Below, piece after piece: positions 52,685-60,114 of a stretch of 64,000 nucleotides of DNA. Made by a program: the position numbers and the translations under genes. How positions within the stretch are numbered: the first letter of the stretch is position 1; every line of letters begins with the position of its first letter. The notes beneath the pieces were generated by a model. That model searched no databases. It worked only from the letters and a program-made list of their open reading frames with translations, and was not told the DNA's origin. Origin of the DNA: Nocardioides campestrisoli (GTDB taxonomy: Bacteria > Actinomycetota > Actinomycetes > Propionibacteriales > Nocardioidaceae); NCBI RefSeq assembly GCF_013624435.2, contig NZ_CP061768.1:124001-188000 (forward strand), written 5' to 3'.

Positions 52685-53156
52685 GTGCAGCACAGGGTCA
52701 TCGAGCACCAGGTCGACGTGCCGGCTGAGCCCGCACGTGTCTGGGAACGAGTCGTCCACCCCCGACGGCATCAACCACGAGATGCGCCCCTGGATGACGA
52801 TGACGATGCCGCGCCGAGTGGCCGGGTTGACCATCGAGACGATCCCGCTGGGACGACCGGTAGGCCGCGCCTGGCTGCGGCTCTTCGGCCTCCTCCCGTT
52901 CGACTTCGACCACCTCACCCTGGTCGAGGTCGAGCCCGGCGTGCGGTTCCGGGAGCGGTCAAGCATGCTGAGCATGCGGCGCTGGGAGCACGAACGCACC
53001 CTGACCCCCGTCGCAGGCGGGACGCGGGTGCATGACCGCGTGACCCTGCAGCCTCGGCTGCCGCTTCCCGGTCTCGCTGCTCTGCTCGCGTGGGTGGTCG
53101 ACGCGTTCTTCAGGCACCGGCAGCGTCGGTTGCGGCGGTACTTCGCCGAGAACTGA
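52685..53156 (+). pseudogene. SRPBCC protein split by a single-base frameshift
   Basis: Two frames together make one SRPBCC protein. From GTG 52685 (AAGGGGG upstream) the protein reads VQHRVIEHQVDVPAEPARVWERVV; after one extra C at about 52756-52757 the next frame continues TPDGINHEMRPWMTMTMPRRVAGLTIETIPLGRP and ends RHRQRRLRRYFAEN. The joined product of about 156 residues has a normal length and order. Either the gene is newly broken or the base is a sequencing error next to a C run. An HxlR gene is convergent with it. Confidence 0.72.
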
Positions 53157-53199
53157 CGCCGTCCTTGTGGCCTGACCTCAGGTTGCGTGGGCCGGCGAC

Positions 53200-53577
53200 C
53201 TATTCGCTGCGCGCGTCGTAGGCAGATTGGTTCTGCTCGATCTCCGGATTGTGGTCAACCGCCCACTCGGCGAGTGCCACTGCGGGCTCGATCAGGGTCC
53301 GGCCGGTCGCGGTCAGTTCGTACTCGACGCGCGGCGGGACCTCGGCATAGACCGTCCGGGACACCAGGCCGTCGCGCTCCAGGTTGCGCACCGTCCGGGT
53401 CAGCATCCGCTGCGAGATGCCGGGGATCCGAGTCTGCAGCTCGGAGAACCGCAGCGGTGGTCCGTCCAAGGTCGCCACGACCAGCAGGGTCCACTTGTCG
53501 CCGATCCGGTCGAGGATCCCGCGGATCGCGCGACCACCGTCGCCGCGGATCAGGCATGACTTCTCGTACTTCGACAC
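53200..53577 (-). CDS. HxlR-family transcriptional regulator
   Basis: A 125-residue winged-helix regulator: GILDRIGDKWTLLVVATLDGPPLRFSELQTRIPGISQRMLTRTVRNLERDGLVSRTVYAEVPPRVEYELTATG is the full HxlR core. The N-terminus has a single cysteine (KSCLIRG), the position used for thiol or aldehyde sensing in YodB/HypR-type members. GTG 53577 is the start. It is divergent from a DoxX gene, a typical pairing in which the regulator controls its neighbour in response to electrophiles; inferred here. Confidence 0.92.
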   Translation of the reverse strand: MSKYEKSCLIRGDGGRAIRGILDRIGDKWTLLVVATLDGPPLRFSELQTRIPGISQRMLTRTVRNLERDGLVSRTVYAEVPPRVEYELTATGRTLIEPAVALAEWAVDHNPEIEQNQSAYDARSE

Positions 53578-53649
53578 GGACTTCCCTGTTCGTCACTGAC
53601 ACCGATGTGCCTTTTGTAAGCCTCGATCAGGTTACCCATGATGGGGTCC

Positions 53650-53664
53650 GTTACTGACGATAAC
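53650..53664. promoter_or_regulatory. Possible HxlR operator
   Basis: GTTACTGACGATAAC is an inverted repeat (GTTA-N7-TAAC) 15 bp before the DoxX start. A related GGTTACC lies at 53630-53636 in the same divergent promoter region. Confidence 0.45.
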
Positions 53665-53678
53665 CAAGGAGCCCCGTC

Positions 53679-54044
53679 ATGCAGATCGCCTACTGGATCA
53701 TCGCCGCCCTGCTCGCTGCGTTCTATGCCTACGCCGGGGCACTCAAGATCCTTCGTAGTCAGGAGCAGCTGCAGCCCATGATGGCTTGGGCCGGGACCGA
53801 CGTGCCGATGCCGGTGGTGAGGTTCATCGGCATCGTTGAGGTGCTCGGCGCCCTCGGTCTCGTGCTGCCTCCACTGACTGGTGTGGCGGTGGAGCTTGCC
53901 GTGGCGGCCGCTCTCGGGTTGACCGTCCTCCAGGTGATGGCGATGGGCGTGCACCTGCGCCGCGGAGAGCAGCGAGAGTCGGGGATGAACGTGGCGCTGA
54001 TCGTCCTCGCCGCAGCCGCGACTTGGCTGGCAACCTCGCTCTGA
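53679..54044 (+). CDS. DoxX-like membrane protein
   Basis: A 121-residue protein with four transmembrane helices, of the DoxX-like family: AYWIIAALLAAFYAYAGALKILRSQEQLQPM, then MPVVRFIGIVEVLGALGLVLPPLTG. DoxX-type proteins are linked to thiol/redox homeostasis, for example with MmpL or SseA in mycobacteria. ATG 53679 has AAGGAG 6 bases before. It is divergent from the HxlR gene. Confidence 0.88.
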   Translation: MQIAYWIIAALLAAFYAYAGALKILRSQEQLQPMMAWAGTDVPMPVVRFIGIVEVLGALGLVLPPLTGVAVELAVAAALGLTVLQVMAMGVHLRRGEQRESGMNVALIVLAAAATWLATSL

Positions 54045-54091
54045 CATCGTTCAGGCTGGCGGGTTCGGGGTCGGCGTGCCAGTGTCTGCGG

Positions 54092-54712
54092 ATGCGCCGA
54101 GCCACCCCACAGGAGACCCCTCGTCCCAGGCGGCAACGCGGAGCGCAGCGGCTGTGGGACCCGCGGGTGTGGGGCACGACCATCGGAGCTGCCGGCGGCA
54201 CCGTCTTCGTGATGGTCAACCGCGGCGAGCTGGGCGACCCGTGGACGACCGTCGCGGCCCTCGTCTGGCTGGTGGTCTTCGCCGCCTACCTGTGGTTCGT
54301 GCTCGTCGCCCCGCGATGGTTCGAGGCGCCTGCTCCGATCGGGAGGTACGCCGGGCTGGTCTACGTGGGCAGTGTCGTCGGGATGCTGCTCCTGATCCGC
54401 CTCGGCAGTGCGCTCCTGGACCAGGCTGGTCGCGACGAGCTGCGGCCCGCCCTCATCGTGGTGGCGGTGGGGTTGCACTTCCTGCCCTTCGCGACGGCCT
54501 TCGCCACGCCCATGTTCACGAGGCTGGGGGCTGTCATGGCGGGGATCGGCGCGGTCGGCCTCGGTGCCGGCTGGGTGTACGCCGACGCTGCGGCGTCGGC
54601 GTCGGCGGCGGTGGTCGCCGGGATCGTGATGATCGCGGTCATCACGGCGGACGCGTTCGGCTCGGCGGAGCGCGACGAGGTGGAGGAAGGCTTGACGCGG
54701 CCGGGACGCTGA
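54092..54712 (+). CDS. Integral membrane protein, unknown function
   Basis: A 206-residue protein with a basic N-terminus (RRATPQETPRPRRQRGAQR) and about six hydrophobic helices from residue 28 on (TTIGAAGGTVFVMV; VAALVWLVVFAAYLWFVLVA; GLVYVGSVVGMLLLIRLG and others). I do not recognise the family. ATG 54092 is the most likely start but has no visible ribosome site; it may be leaderless. It follows DoxX by 47 bp. Confidence 0.7.
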   Translation: MRRATPQETPRPRRQRGAQRLWDPRVWGTTIGAAGGTVFVMVNRGELGDPWTTVAALVWLVVFAAYLWFVLVAPRWFEAPAPIGRYAGLVYVGSVVGMLLLIRLGSALLDQAGRDELRPALIVVAVGLHFLPFATAFATPMFTRLGAVMAGIGAVGLGAGWVYADAAASASAAVVAGIVMIAVITADAFGSAERDEVEEGLTRPGR

Positions 54713-54750
54713 GGCGGCCTGCATCGATCCGACGGCGTAGCCGCCGCTGA

Positions 54751-55274
54751 TCAGCTGGCGCCCGGCCTCGCGGAAAGGTCGTGGCGATAGATCACGGCGT
54801 CGCTCCACGGCGTCACGTCGGGGCGCAAGAAGGTGAAGGAGAGCCGCTCGGCCAGCCGGATGCTCGCGTGGTTGTCCGGGTGGATGACCGCCGTGAGGTA
54901 CGGCGCCGGGTGTACGTCTGATGCCCACGCGAGCCAGGCTTGGGCAGCCTCCTGGGCCAGTCCACGACCTTGGCTGCGCCGGGCCAGGACCCAGCCGAGC
55001 TCGAGCTCGTCCCACTCCGGCCACGGATGCAGCCCTACTCGTCCGATCTGCTCGCCGGATGACTTGTCGACCAGGATCGACTGTCCATAGCCATGAGAAC
55101 GCCACACGGCCGCGAACTTCTGCGCATGCCTCGCTGCGCTCTCGGCGGTGAGCCGATCTCCTCCGATGAAGCGCGCAACCTCTCGGTCCGCGTACAGGTC
55201 TGCCAGGAACGCGGCGTCGTCCGAGGTGCAGGCGCGCAGGACGAGGCGGCGGGTCTCGAAGACTCTGGGGGCAT
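54751..55274 (-). pseudogene. GNAT acetyltransferase with N-terminal frameshift
   Basis: The GNAT sequence continues without stops from the last codon at 54751 up to VFETRRLVLRACTSDDAAFLADLYADREVARF (about 55263), but no usable start exists in that frame before the stop at about 55289. ATG 55274 lies one frame off, across a run of five Gs (55267-55271, five Cs on the coding strand). One more base there would give MPPRVFETRRLVL and an intact protein of about 174 residues. A GTG at 55107 would leave a truncated 118-residue protein. Motif A is at GWVLARRSQGRGLAQEAAQAWL. Confidence 0.7.
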
Positions 55275-55284
55275 GGACGGCGGC

Positions 55285-55953
55285 TCAGACACCGCACGCA
55301 ACCCGCAGCCTTGAGCGCACCGCTTCGTAGGCAGCGCTTCCGTCGCGGTCTGGTGCGGCCGCGCGGATGAGGGTGTGACCCATCGCTGGGTTGACCAGAT
55401 CGCGGAGAGCGTCGTGATAGGCGCGCTGTCTCTGACGACCTCCAGAACCGAATCCGATGGCCGCCTTCGCCTGGCGGTACCGGTCCGAGCGCGGGACCCA
55501 CCGCTCGCAGAGCTCCCGGTACTCGTCCAGGTCGTAGCCGAGCACCGTGGCAGGAGGGTAGAGCGCCAGGGTCGTCAGTCGGTACGAGGTGAAGTGCTGG
55601 CTCTCGTCCACCTCGATGAAGACTCCGGTCGGGAGATGGACGAAGTCGCCCGGCAGCGCGGTCAGACGCTTACCTGCTTGCTCGACATCGATCCCGCCGA
55701 GTGCCGAGAAGATCTCCTCCATTACGGGGACCGCGGCGGACGCCCCGACAGGCAGACCGAGATGGCCTCGTTGGTTGAGCCACGGCACCTTGGCGCGGGT
55801 GAGCTCGATGCCGTCCTCCGCGGCGGCCGCGCAGAACGCGAGCTCGCAATCCCCCCTGGCCATGCCTGGCACCGTAGCGGCGAATCGGTGCTCAGCCAGA
55901 GGATCCGCAAAGTGCTCCCTCACCCGCCTTGCCGTTCGGATCGTCCTTCTCAC
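55285..55953 (-). CDS. Hypothetical protein, possible PD-(D/E)XK-like nuclease fold
   Basis: A 222-residue protein whose central segment GDFVHLPTGVFIEVDESQHFTSYRLTTLALYP resembles the E-x-D-x-x-Q/H core of PD-(D/E)XK nuclease-like folds. The N-terminal 90 residues are helical, with CELAFCAAAAEDGIEL, and the C-terminus has a conserved-looking RYRQAKAAIGFGSGGRQRQRAYHDALRDLV. I do not recognise a named family, and the nuclease suggestion is low-confidence. The start is uncertain: GTG 55953 is the longest, ATG 55863 the next. It is divergent from the NERD gene with 44 bp between. Confidence 0.62.
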   Translation of the reverse strand: MRRTIRTARRVREHFADPLAEHRFAATVPGMARGDCELAFCAAAAEDGIELTRAKVPWLNQRGHLGLPVGASAAVPVMEEIFSALGGIDVEQAGKRLTALPGDFVHLPTGVFIEVDESQHFTSYRLTTLALYPPATVLGYDLDEYRELCERWVPRSDRYRQAKAAIGFGSGGRQRQRAYHDALRDLVNPAMGHTLIRAAAPDRDGSAAYEAVRSRLRVACGV

Positions 55954-55997
55954 GTGAACCCAGGTCGCGGGCTGTCTTTCGCAGCTACCGTCGCGGG

Positions 55998-56825
55998 GTG
56001 AGCGAGCAGGCGGTGCCGGACGAGAAGACGATGCGCCTGCGGTACGAAGGGGTGTGCAGCGTTTGTGCCGTCGCGCTCCCTGCCAAGGCGACGGCTGTGT
56101 ACGACCGTTCCACCAAGAGGGTGCGGTGCCTCACCCACGACGAGGCCCCGGTACCCGAACCCGTGCTGGACTCACCGATCGATCCGGGCACTCCGGGGGC
56201 CTCGGCCCGCCGGGAGTTCGAGCGCCGTGCGCAACGGCGTGAGCAGCGCATCCGTGAGAAGCACCCACGCATCGGCGGCTTGTTGCACGCCCTGTCCGAC
56301 GAGCCCCAGTCGACGACTGCTTGGAGCACCGGGGCGTCCGGTGAGGAGCGGTGTGGCCAGCGGCTGAACGCGCTGGCCACCGACCGGCTGCGTGTCCTGC
56401 ACGATCGTCGGATCCCGGGAAGCCGCGCCAACATCGACCACCTCGCCGTCACCCCGACGGGCGTGTTCGTCATCGACGCCAAGAAGTACGCCGGACGTCC
56501 GCAGCTCAAGGTCGAGGGTGGACTGCTGCGGCCTCGAGTGGGGAAGCTCCTCGTCGGCCGGCGCGACTGCACGAAGGTGGTCGACGGCGTGCTCAAGCAG
56601 ATGGACGTCGTGAGGGACGCGCTCGGAGGCGACGCCCCGGTGCGAGGGGCACTCTGCTTCGTGGCAGCCGACTGGCCGCTGATCGGAGGCTCCTTCACCA
56701 TCCGCGAGATGCACGTGCTGTGGCCGAAGAAGCTCGTCCCGCTGCTCCAGGCGGAGGGTCCGCTCGATGTGGAGGCGATCGACGGGACGTACCGGTTGTT
56801 GGCGTCGAAACTTCCACCTGCCTGA
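55998..56825 (+). CDS. NERD domain (nuclease-related) protein
   Basis: A 275-residue protein. The N-terminal part has a possible zinc knuckle (CSVCAVALP and a later CLTHDE). The NERD domain (about 115-235) reads AERCGQRL-like EERCGQRLNALATDRLRVLHDRRIPGSRANIDHLAVTPTGVFVIDAKKYAGRP. The IDH, and IDAKKY give the D-x-K core of the PD-(D/E)XK fold. NERD proteins are thought to process DNA. GTG 55998 is the start, with no strong ribosome site. It may be part of an accessory, defence-like set. Confidence 0.87.
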   Translation: MSEQAVPDEKTMRLRYEGVCSVCAVALPAKATAVYDRSTKRVRCLTHDEAPVPEPVLDSPIDPGTPGASARREFERRAQRREQRIREKHPRIGGLLHALSDEPQSTTAWSTGASGEERCGQRLNALATDRLRVLHDRRIPGSRANIDHLAVTPTGVFVIDAKKYAGRPQLKVEGGLLRPRVGKLLVGRRDCTKVVDGVLKQMDVVRDALGGDAPVRGALCFVAADWPLIGGSFTIREMHVLWPKKLVPLLQAEGPLDVEAIDGTYRLLASKLPPA

Positions 56826-56913
56826 CTCGATCTTGGGTCGCGCGGAGTCCCACCCGGATAGCGTGAGCGCAGTGGCACCCGCGAATGCAGTGAGCATCCT
56901 GAAAGAGGACCTC

Positions 56914-57642
56914 TTGTCCACTGTCCGTGTCCTGTGTTTGTTCCTTATGGGGCTACTCCTCGCCCCGCTCCCCCCGGCGTCGAGCTCGACCGCGACTGGT
57001 CGAACCACGAGCTCGATCGCCGTCACCGTGGCTAATGGCACCGTCAAGATCGACGGAAGCGCATGTAGGCCGATCAGGTACTCCGTGGCCCCCGGTCTCC
57101 TCCCGGACGGCGGTTCGTACGACGTGAGAGCGACGCTGCGGAACAAGCAGGGCAGAAGGTTCGGAACGGACCGGTCATGGCTGGAGGAGGGCGCCTCCTA
57201 CCGGGGGAGCATCGCCCCGCGGTGCGGCCGGAAGCTCGCGTCCGGCACCTACACAATCTCGGTCAAGGTGGTCGTCAACGACTATTACCTGTCGCCTGTG
57301 GAGACGCGCTCGGGCGCGACGTCCGTTCGATTGAAGGTGACTTTCCCGGCCACGACAGCGCTGGTGGTGCAGAAGTCGCCCTATGGCCCACGAGGCTGGC
57401 AATGGACCGGTCGCCTGACCAGCGGTGGCAAGCCGGTGTCAGGTCAGCGGATCGAGTTGTGGTGGGACCTCCCCGGATGGGCCGACTACGACGTCCCCAA
57501 GCGGACGAACCACAAGGGGATCGCTCATTGGGTGTCGAACCCCAACGGTGCCCTGGGAGGTATCAACTTTCGGCTGAGGTTCAGAGGGGCCAAGGGGTAT
57601 GCCCCGTCGGACTCGGCCATCTTTAACGTGTCCCCCCGCTGA
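56914..57642 (+). CDS. Secreted protein, unknown function
   Basis: A 242-residue exported protein. The signal peptide is STVRVLCLFLMGLLLAPLPPASS. The mature part is beta-rich: a domain with one cysteine pair (SACRPIRY, APRCGRKL) and a second with QWTGRLTSGGKPVSGQRIELWWDLPG and HWVSNPNGALGGINFRLRFRG, an Ig/Big-like fold. TTG 56914 has AGAGGA 5 bases before it and gives a clean signal peptide; GTG 56890 is the alternative. Base composition is less GC-rich than the regional average. Function unknown. Confidence 0.72.
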   Translation: MSTVRVLCLFLMGLLLAPLPPASSSTATGRTTSSIAVTVANGTVKIDGSACRPIRYSVAPGLLPDGGSYDVRATLRNKQGRRFGTDRSWLEEGASYRGSIAPRCGRKLASGTYTISVKVVVNDYYLSPVETRSGATSVRLKVTFPATTALVVQKSPYGPRGWQWTGRLTSGGKPVSGQRIELWWDLPGWADYDVPKRTNHKGIAHWVSNPNGALGGINFRLRFRGAKGYAPSDSAIFNVSPR

Positions 57643-57666
57643 CGAGGAAGTCCTCCCAGCGAGAAG

Positions 57667-58299
57667 TCAGGCTGAGTCTGCGCCGTACTTCCCTTCCATC
57701 CAGGTGACGACGTCGAAGACGCGCAGCGCTGAAATGGATTCGTGGAGGCCCGCCTCTTTGCGGAGGTGCAGCAGACGCTCATGCAACTCAGGGTGTGCGT
57801 TGAGAAGCGCTCGGAGCGGTTCCCAGAGCGTCTCCGAGCCGACGACTCTGGCGACGACGGTGTCGTAGATGGGCCGGAGACGCGGGCGCTTGCGTGCCAG
57901 CAACTTGCTGGCCGTCGTGGCCCCTACGCCAGGCAGGTCCATCAACTCACTCCAGAGGAGCCATCCCGCCCAGTCATCACTCCACGCTTCGCCTTCGTCG
58001 ACCAGGTCGCGGTCGTCGCCGAGAGCTTCCAGTAGATCGGTGAACCGCTGCGCGTCGGTGTCGAGCAGCTTGATCGCTGCTTCTGCCGGCACGTTCACCG
58101 ACAAGAACGTGACCGCGACGAGATCGTCGGCGGTAAAGCGGTTTCGGTCCTCCCACCGGGTGCCGGTGCTGTCCCAGGTGTCGAAGCGCGCGCCGGTGAA
58201 CGGACTGGTCGGGGTGCTCGGGTCCGGACCGTAGTAGCGCCCAAGAGCCGCAAGGGCTGGCCCATTGTCAAGACTCTGGAGGAGGTGAGGAAGTCGCAT
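57667..58299 (-). CDS. DUF6308 family protein
   Basis: A 210-residue protein fitting the actinobacterial DUF6308 layout: RYYGPDPSTPTSPFTGARFDTW at the front, a helical FTADDLVAVTFLSVNVPAEAAIKLL block, and a helix-hairpin-helix-like LMDLPGVGATTASKLLARKRPRLRPIYD. The HhH suggests DNA contact but no catalytic site is seen. It is commonly found in accessory regions. ATG 58299 starts the conserved part. It is convergent with the secreted protein gene. Confidence 0.82.
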   Translation of the reverse strand: MRLPHLLQSLDNGPALAALGRYYGPDPSTPTSPFTGARFDTWDSTGTRWEDRNRFTADDLVAVTFLSVNVPAEAAIKLLDTDAQRFTDLLEALGDDRDLVDEGEAWSDDWAGWLLWSELMDLPGVGATTASKLLARKRPRLRPIYDTVVARVVGSETLWEPLRALLNAHPELHERLLHLRKEAGLHESISALRVFDVVTWMEGKYGADSA

Positions 58300-58385
58300 G
58301 AATCGACTTTGGCACCGTGCGGTGGGCGCCGTCCCAAGAACTGGCGATTCGCCGCGGTTGCCCCTCGCGAGTACGCAAGGGATCC

Positions 58386-59162
58386 TCAGGGTTGCGGGTC
58401 CACGAAGCGCGAAAAGTGAGCTTGGTGCACGACCGGAACGGTGCGCGTGTGACCCCGGCGGTTGTAGTGCACCTGAAGTTCGGCGTCCCCGGGCGCTGCC
58501 CGGCTATTCGACAATCCGCGATGACGGACCTCGAGCACCACGTCCGACACGCGCCCCCAGGCGGGGTCGATGTCGGCCTCAGACGATGAATCAGTCAGTA
58601 CAAGATGCCGAGGTAGGGAGAGGAGGACGAACAAACCCGCGTCCGACCACCGCTTGGCTGCGGTGGGCGTCACTCCACCCACCAAGTCCGCGTCGTCTAT
58701 GACAAGCGCAGTCGGGGTCGTCGGAGCCCGAAACGGGTGTACCTCAGGCACGTAGGTGTCCTCGCCCTCGGCGAACAGGCTCAGTGCCATAGCGGCAACC
58801 CTCTCCTTTGCCCAAGCGAGCGACTCCGCGTGCGAGCTGTTCGTGCTGTGCGCAGCGAGCTGTCCGAGTGGGAGGTGACCAGTGAGGGAGAGCAGCCGGG
58901 CCGCGATCGCGGCCGGCGCCTCGCTGGGGGTGACCAGATGGACGTGCTGCCGTTCTTCGAGAGCGATGGCCGCGGCCCATTGGGCCATGAGGGTCGTCCG
59001 CCCCTGGCCGGGCGTCCCGACCACGATCCAGACACGGCCAGGCGCCATCCCTCCGGTAAGCCCATCCAAGGCGGGAACCCCCGAGGGGGCCAGGGGCACG
59101 GTTGCATCGTTGGTGTCGTAGACACGGAGTAGACGTTCGGCGGTCAGCACAACCAGCAGCAT
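58386..59162 (-). CDS. DnaB/RecA-like ATPase (helicase C-terminal domain only)
   Basis: A 258-residue RecA-fold ATPase like the C-terminal half of replicative helicase DnaB. Landmarks: SGVPALDGLTGGMAPGRVWIVVGTPGQGRTTL (Walker A GTPGQGRTT, where the usual Lys is Arg), ALVIDDADL as Walker B, and the DnaB-like end ELQVHYNRRGHTRTVPVVHQAHFSRF. The N-terminal helicase domain is missing. The lysine-to-arginine change at Walker A makes activity doubtful. ATG 59162 begins the fold; a TTG at 59312 would add 50 low-likeness residues. It is divergent from the NACHT gene. Confidence 0.78.
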   Translation of the reverse strand: MLLVVLTAERLLRVYDTNDATVPLAPSGVPALDGLTGGMAPGRVWIVVGTPGQGRTTLMAQWAAAIALEERQHVHLVTPSEAPAAIAARLLSLTGHLPLGQLAAHSTNSSHAESLAWAKERVAAMALSLFAEGEDTYVPEVHPFRAPTTPTALVIDDADLVGGVTPTAAKRWSDAGLFVLLSLPRHLVLTDSSSEADIDPAWGRVSDVVLEVRHRGLSNSRAAPGDAELQVHYNRRGHTRTVPVVHQAHFSRFVDPQP

Positions 59163-59472
59163 GCTCGTAGCTACCGACACCGCTGGCTGCCAGGTTCTTG
59201 TGGTTCTGACGAGAGCAGCATTCGCGGCGGAGCGATGCACGTCCCACGGACCCACCGAAGCCACGGACGACGGGCTGGAGCATTTGCGTGGATCAGCACT
59301 CGGGTTCCGCAACCGGACCAGCTGAATCGCCAGTAGCCTGCTTGGGGCCGGCGGGTTGCGACCCCGACTCCTACACTCTCATTGCGATGAGCCTGATAAC
59401 GGGTCAGCGCAAACGCGGGCTACAAGGCTCGCCGCGACTGCCAGCAGCGCGGCTCTTCTGGATGGAGTATTC
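59163..59472. other. Intergenic region between ATPase and NACHT genes
   Basis: This 310-bp stretch holds no convincing gene. Base composition starts to fall towards A/T near 59380. Promoters of the divergent ATPase and NACHT genes probably lie here. The first part could be an extension of the ATPase gene if the TTG at 59312 is used. Confidence 0.6.
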
Positions 59473-60114
59473 GTGGACCCCTTCACACTCGGGATGCTGA
59501 CATCGTCACTGGGCGATCTAGTCGCGCGTGCGATTTCGCGAACTTGGCACGTCTTAACCGAGGACCCTCAACTAGTCGCACTGCCTATGCCCAACTCTGC
59601 TTTCGCCGTGGACTTTCTTGATGAAGTAATCCTGACCGAGGCGCAATTCCGAAAGATCACACAGGTTCTGAATCACCCAAACATTCTCATGCTGGTGGAG
59701 GCTGCTTGCTATATACGCGCACTCTATCCACCTGAGGACCAAACGGGACAATTTGCGGACCTCAACAAATCCTTTGTTGACGTCTTCTCCTCGGCGATCG
59801 ACAACGAGTCAATCTTCGCATATCAAATCGAACCCTTGTGGACCGCCCTAATTAAACGTATTGATGAACTCCTGCCTGAAGAATCTTCAGGCGTTCTTTC
59901 CTCAGAGGAACGCAACCAACTTCTTGAGCGAAAAGTCGCCTTCCCGATTTCCGGGGGCCCTGCAAGCCATCCCAGATGGCTACGTCGGTATTTAGAAGTT
60001 GCCACCGACATCGCGCTTCTCTCCCGGGTTGCCGAACGATCTCAGGAGATACGAAGCCAAGCTGTCGGGCGCTTCGGAAATATGGATCTCTCATCACTCC
60101 CTGGAGTCTCATGA
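59473..60114 (+). CDS. N-terminal portion of a NACHT protein (frame 1)
   Basis: A helical region that precedes the NACHT domain. From GTG 59473 (GGAG 6 bases upstream) it reads VDPFTLGMLTSSLGDLVARAISRTWHV and goes on through helical sequence to HPRWLRRYLEVATDIALLSR at about 60030. Beyond that the other frame carries the better sequence (GLPNDLRRYEAKLSG then WISHHSLESHDDKTLGDLY), so this ORF and the next are probably one gene of about 950 residues, broken by a one-base deletion in CCCGGG near 60030. As written, this frame ends at 60114. GC content is clearly lower than the surroundings. Confidence 0.65.
   Translation: MDPFTLGMLTSSLGDLVARAISRTWHVLTEDPQLVALPMPNSAFAVDFLDEVILTEAQFRKITQVLNHPNILMLVEAACYIRALYPPEDQTGQFADLNKSFVDVFSSAIDNESIFAYQIEPLWTALIKRIDELLPEESSGVLSSEERNQLLERKVAFPISGGPASHPRWLRRYLEVATDIALLSRVAERSQEIRSQAVGRFGNMDLSSLPGVS

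Noticed and set aside
54713..54750. Hairpin GGCGGC/GCCGCC between convergent genes as a terminator
   Set aside because: Short stem with a long loop, expected by chance in this composition.
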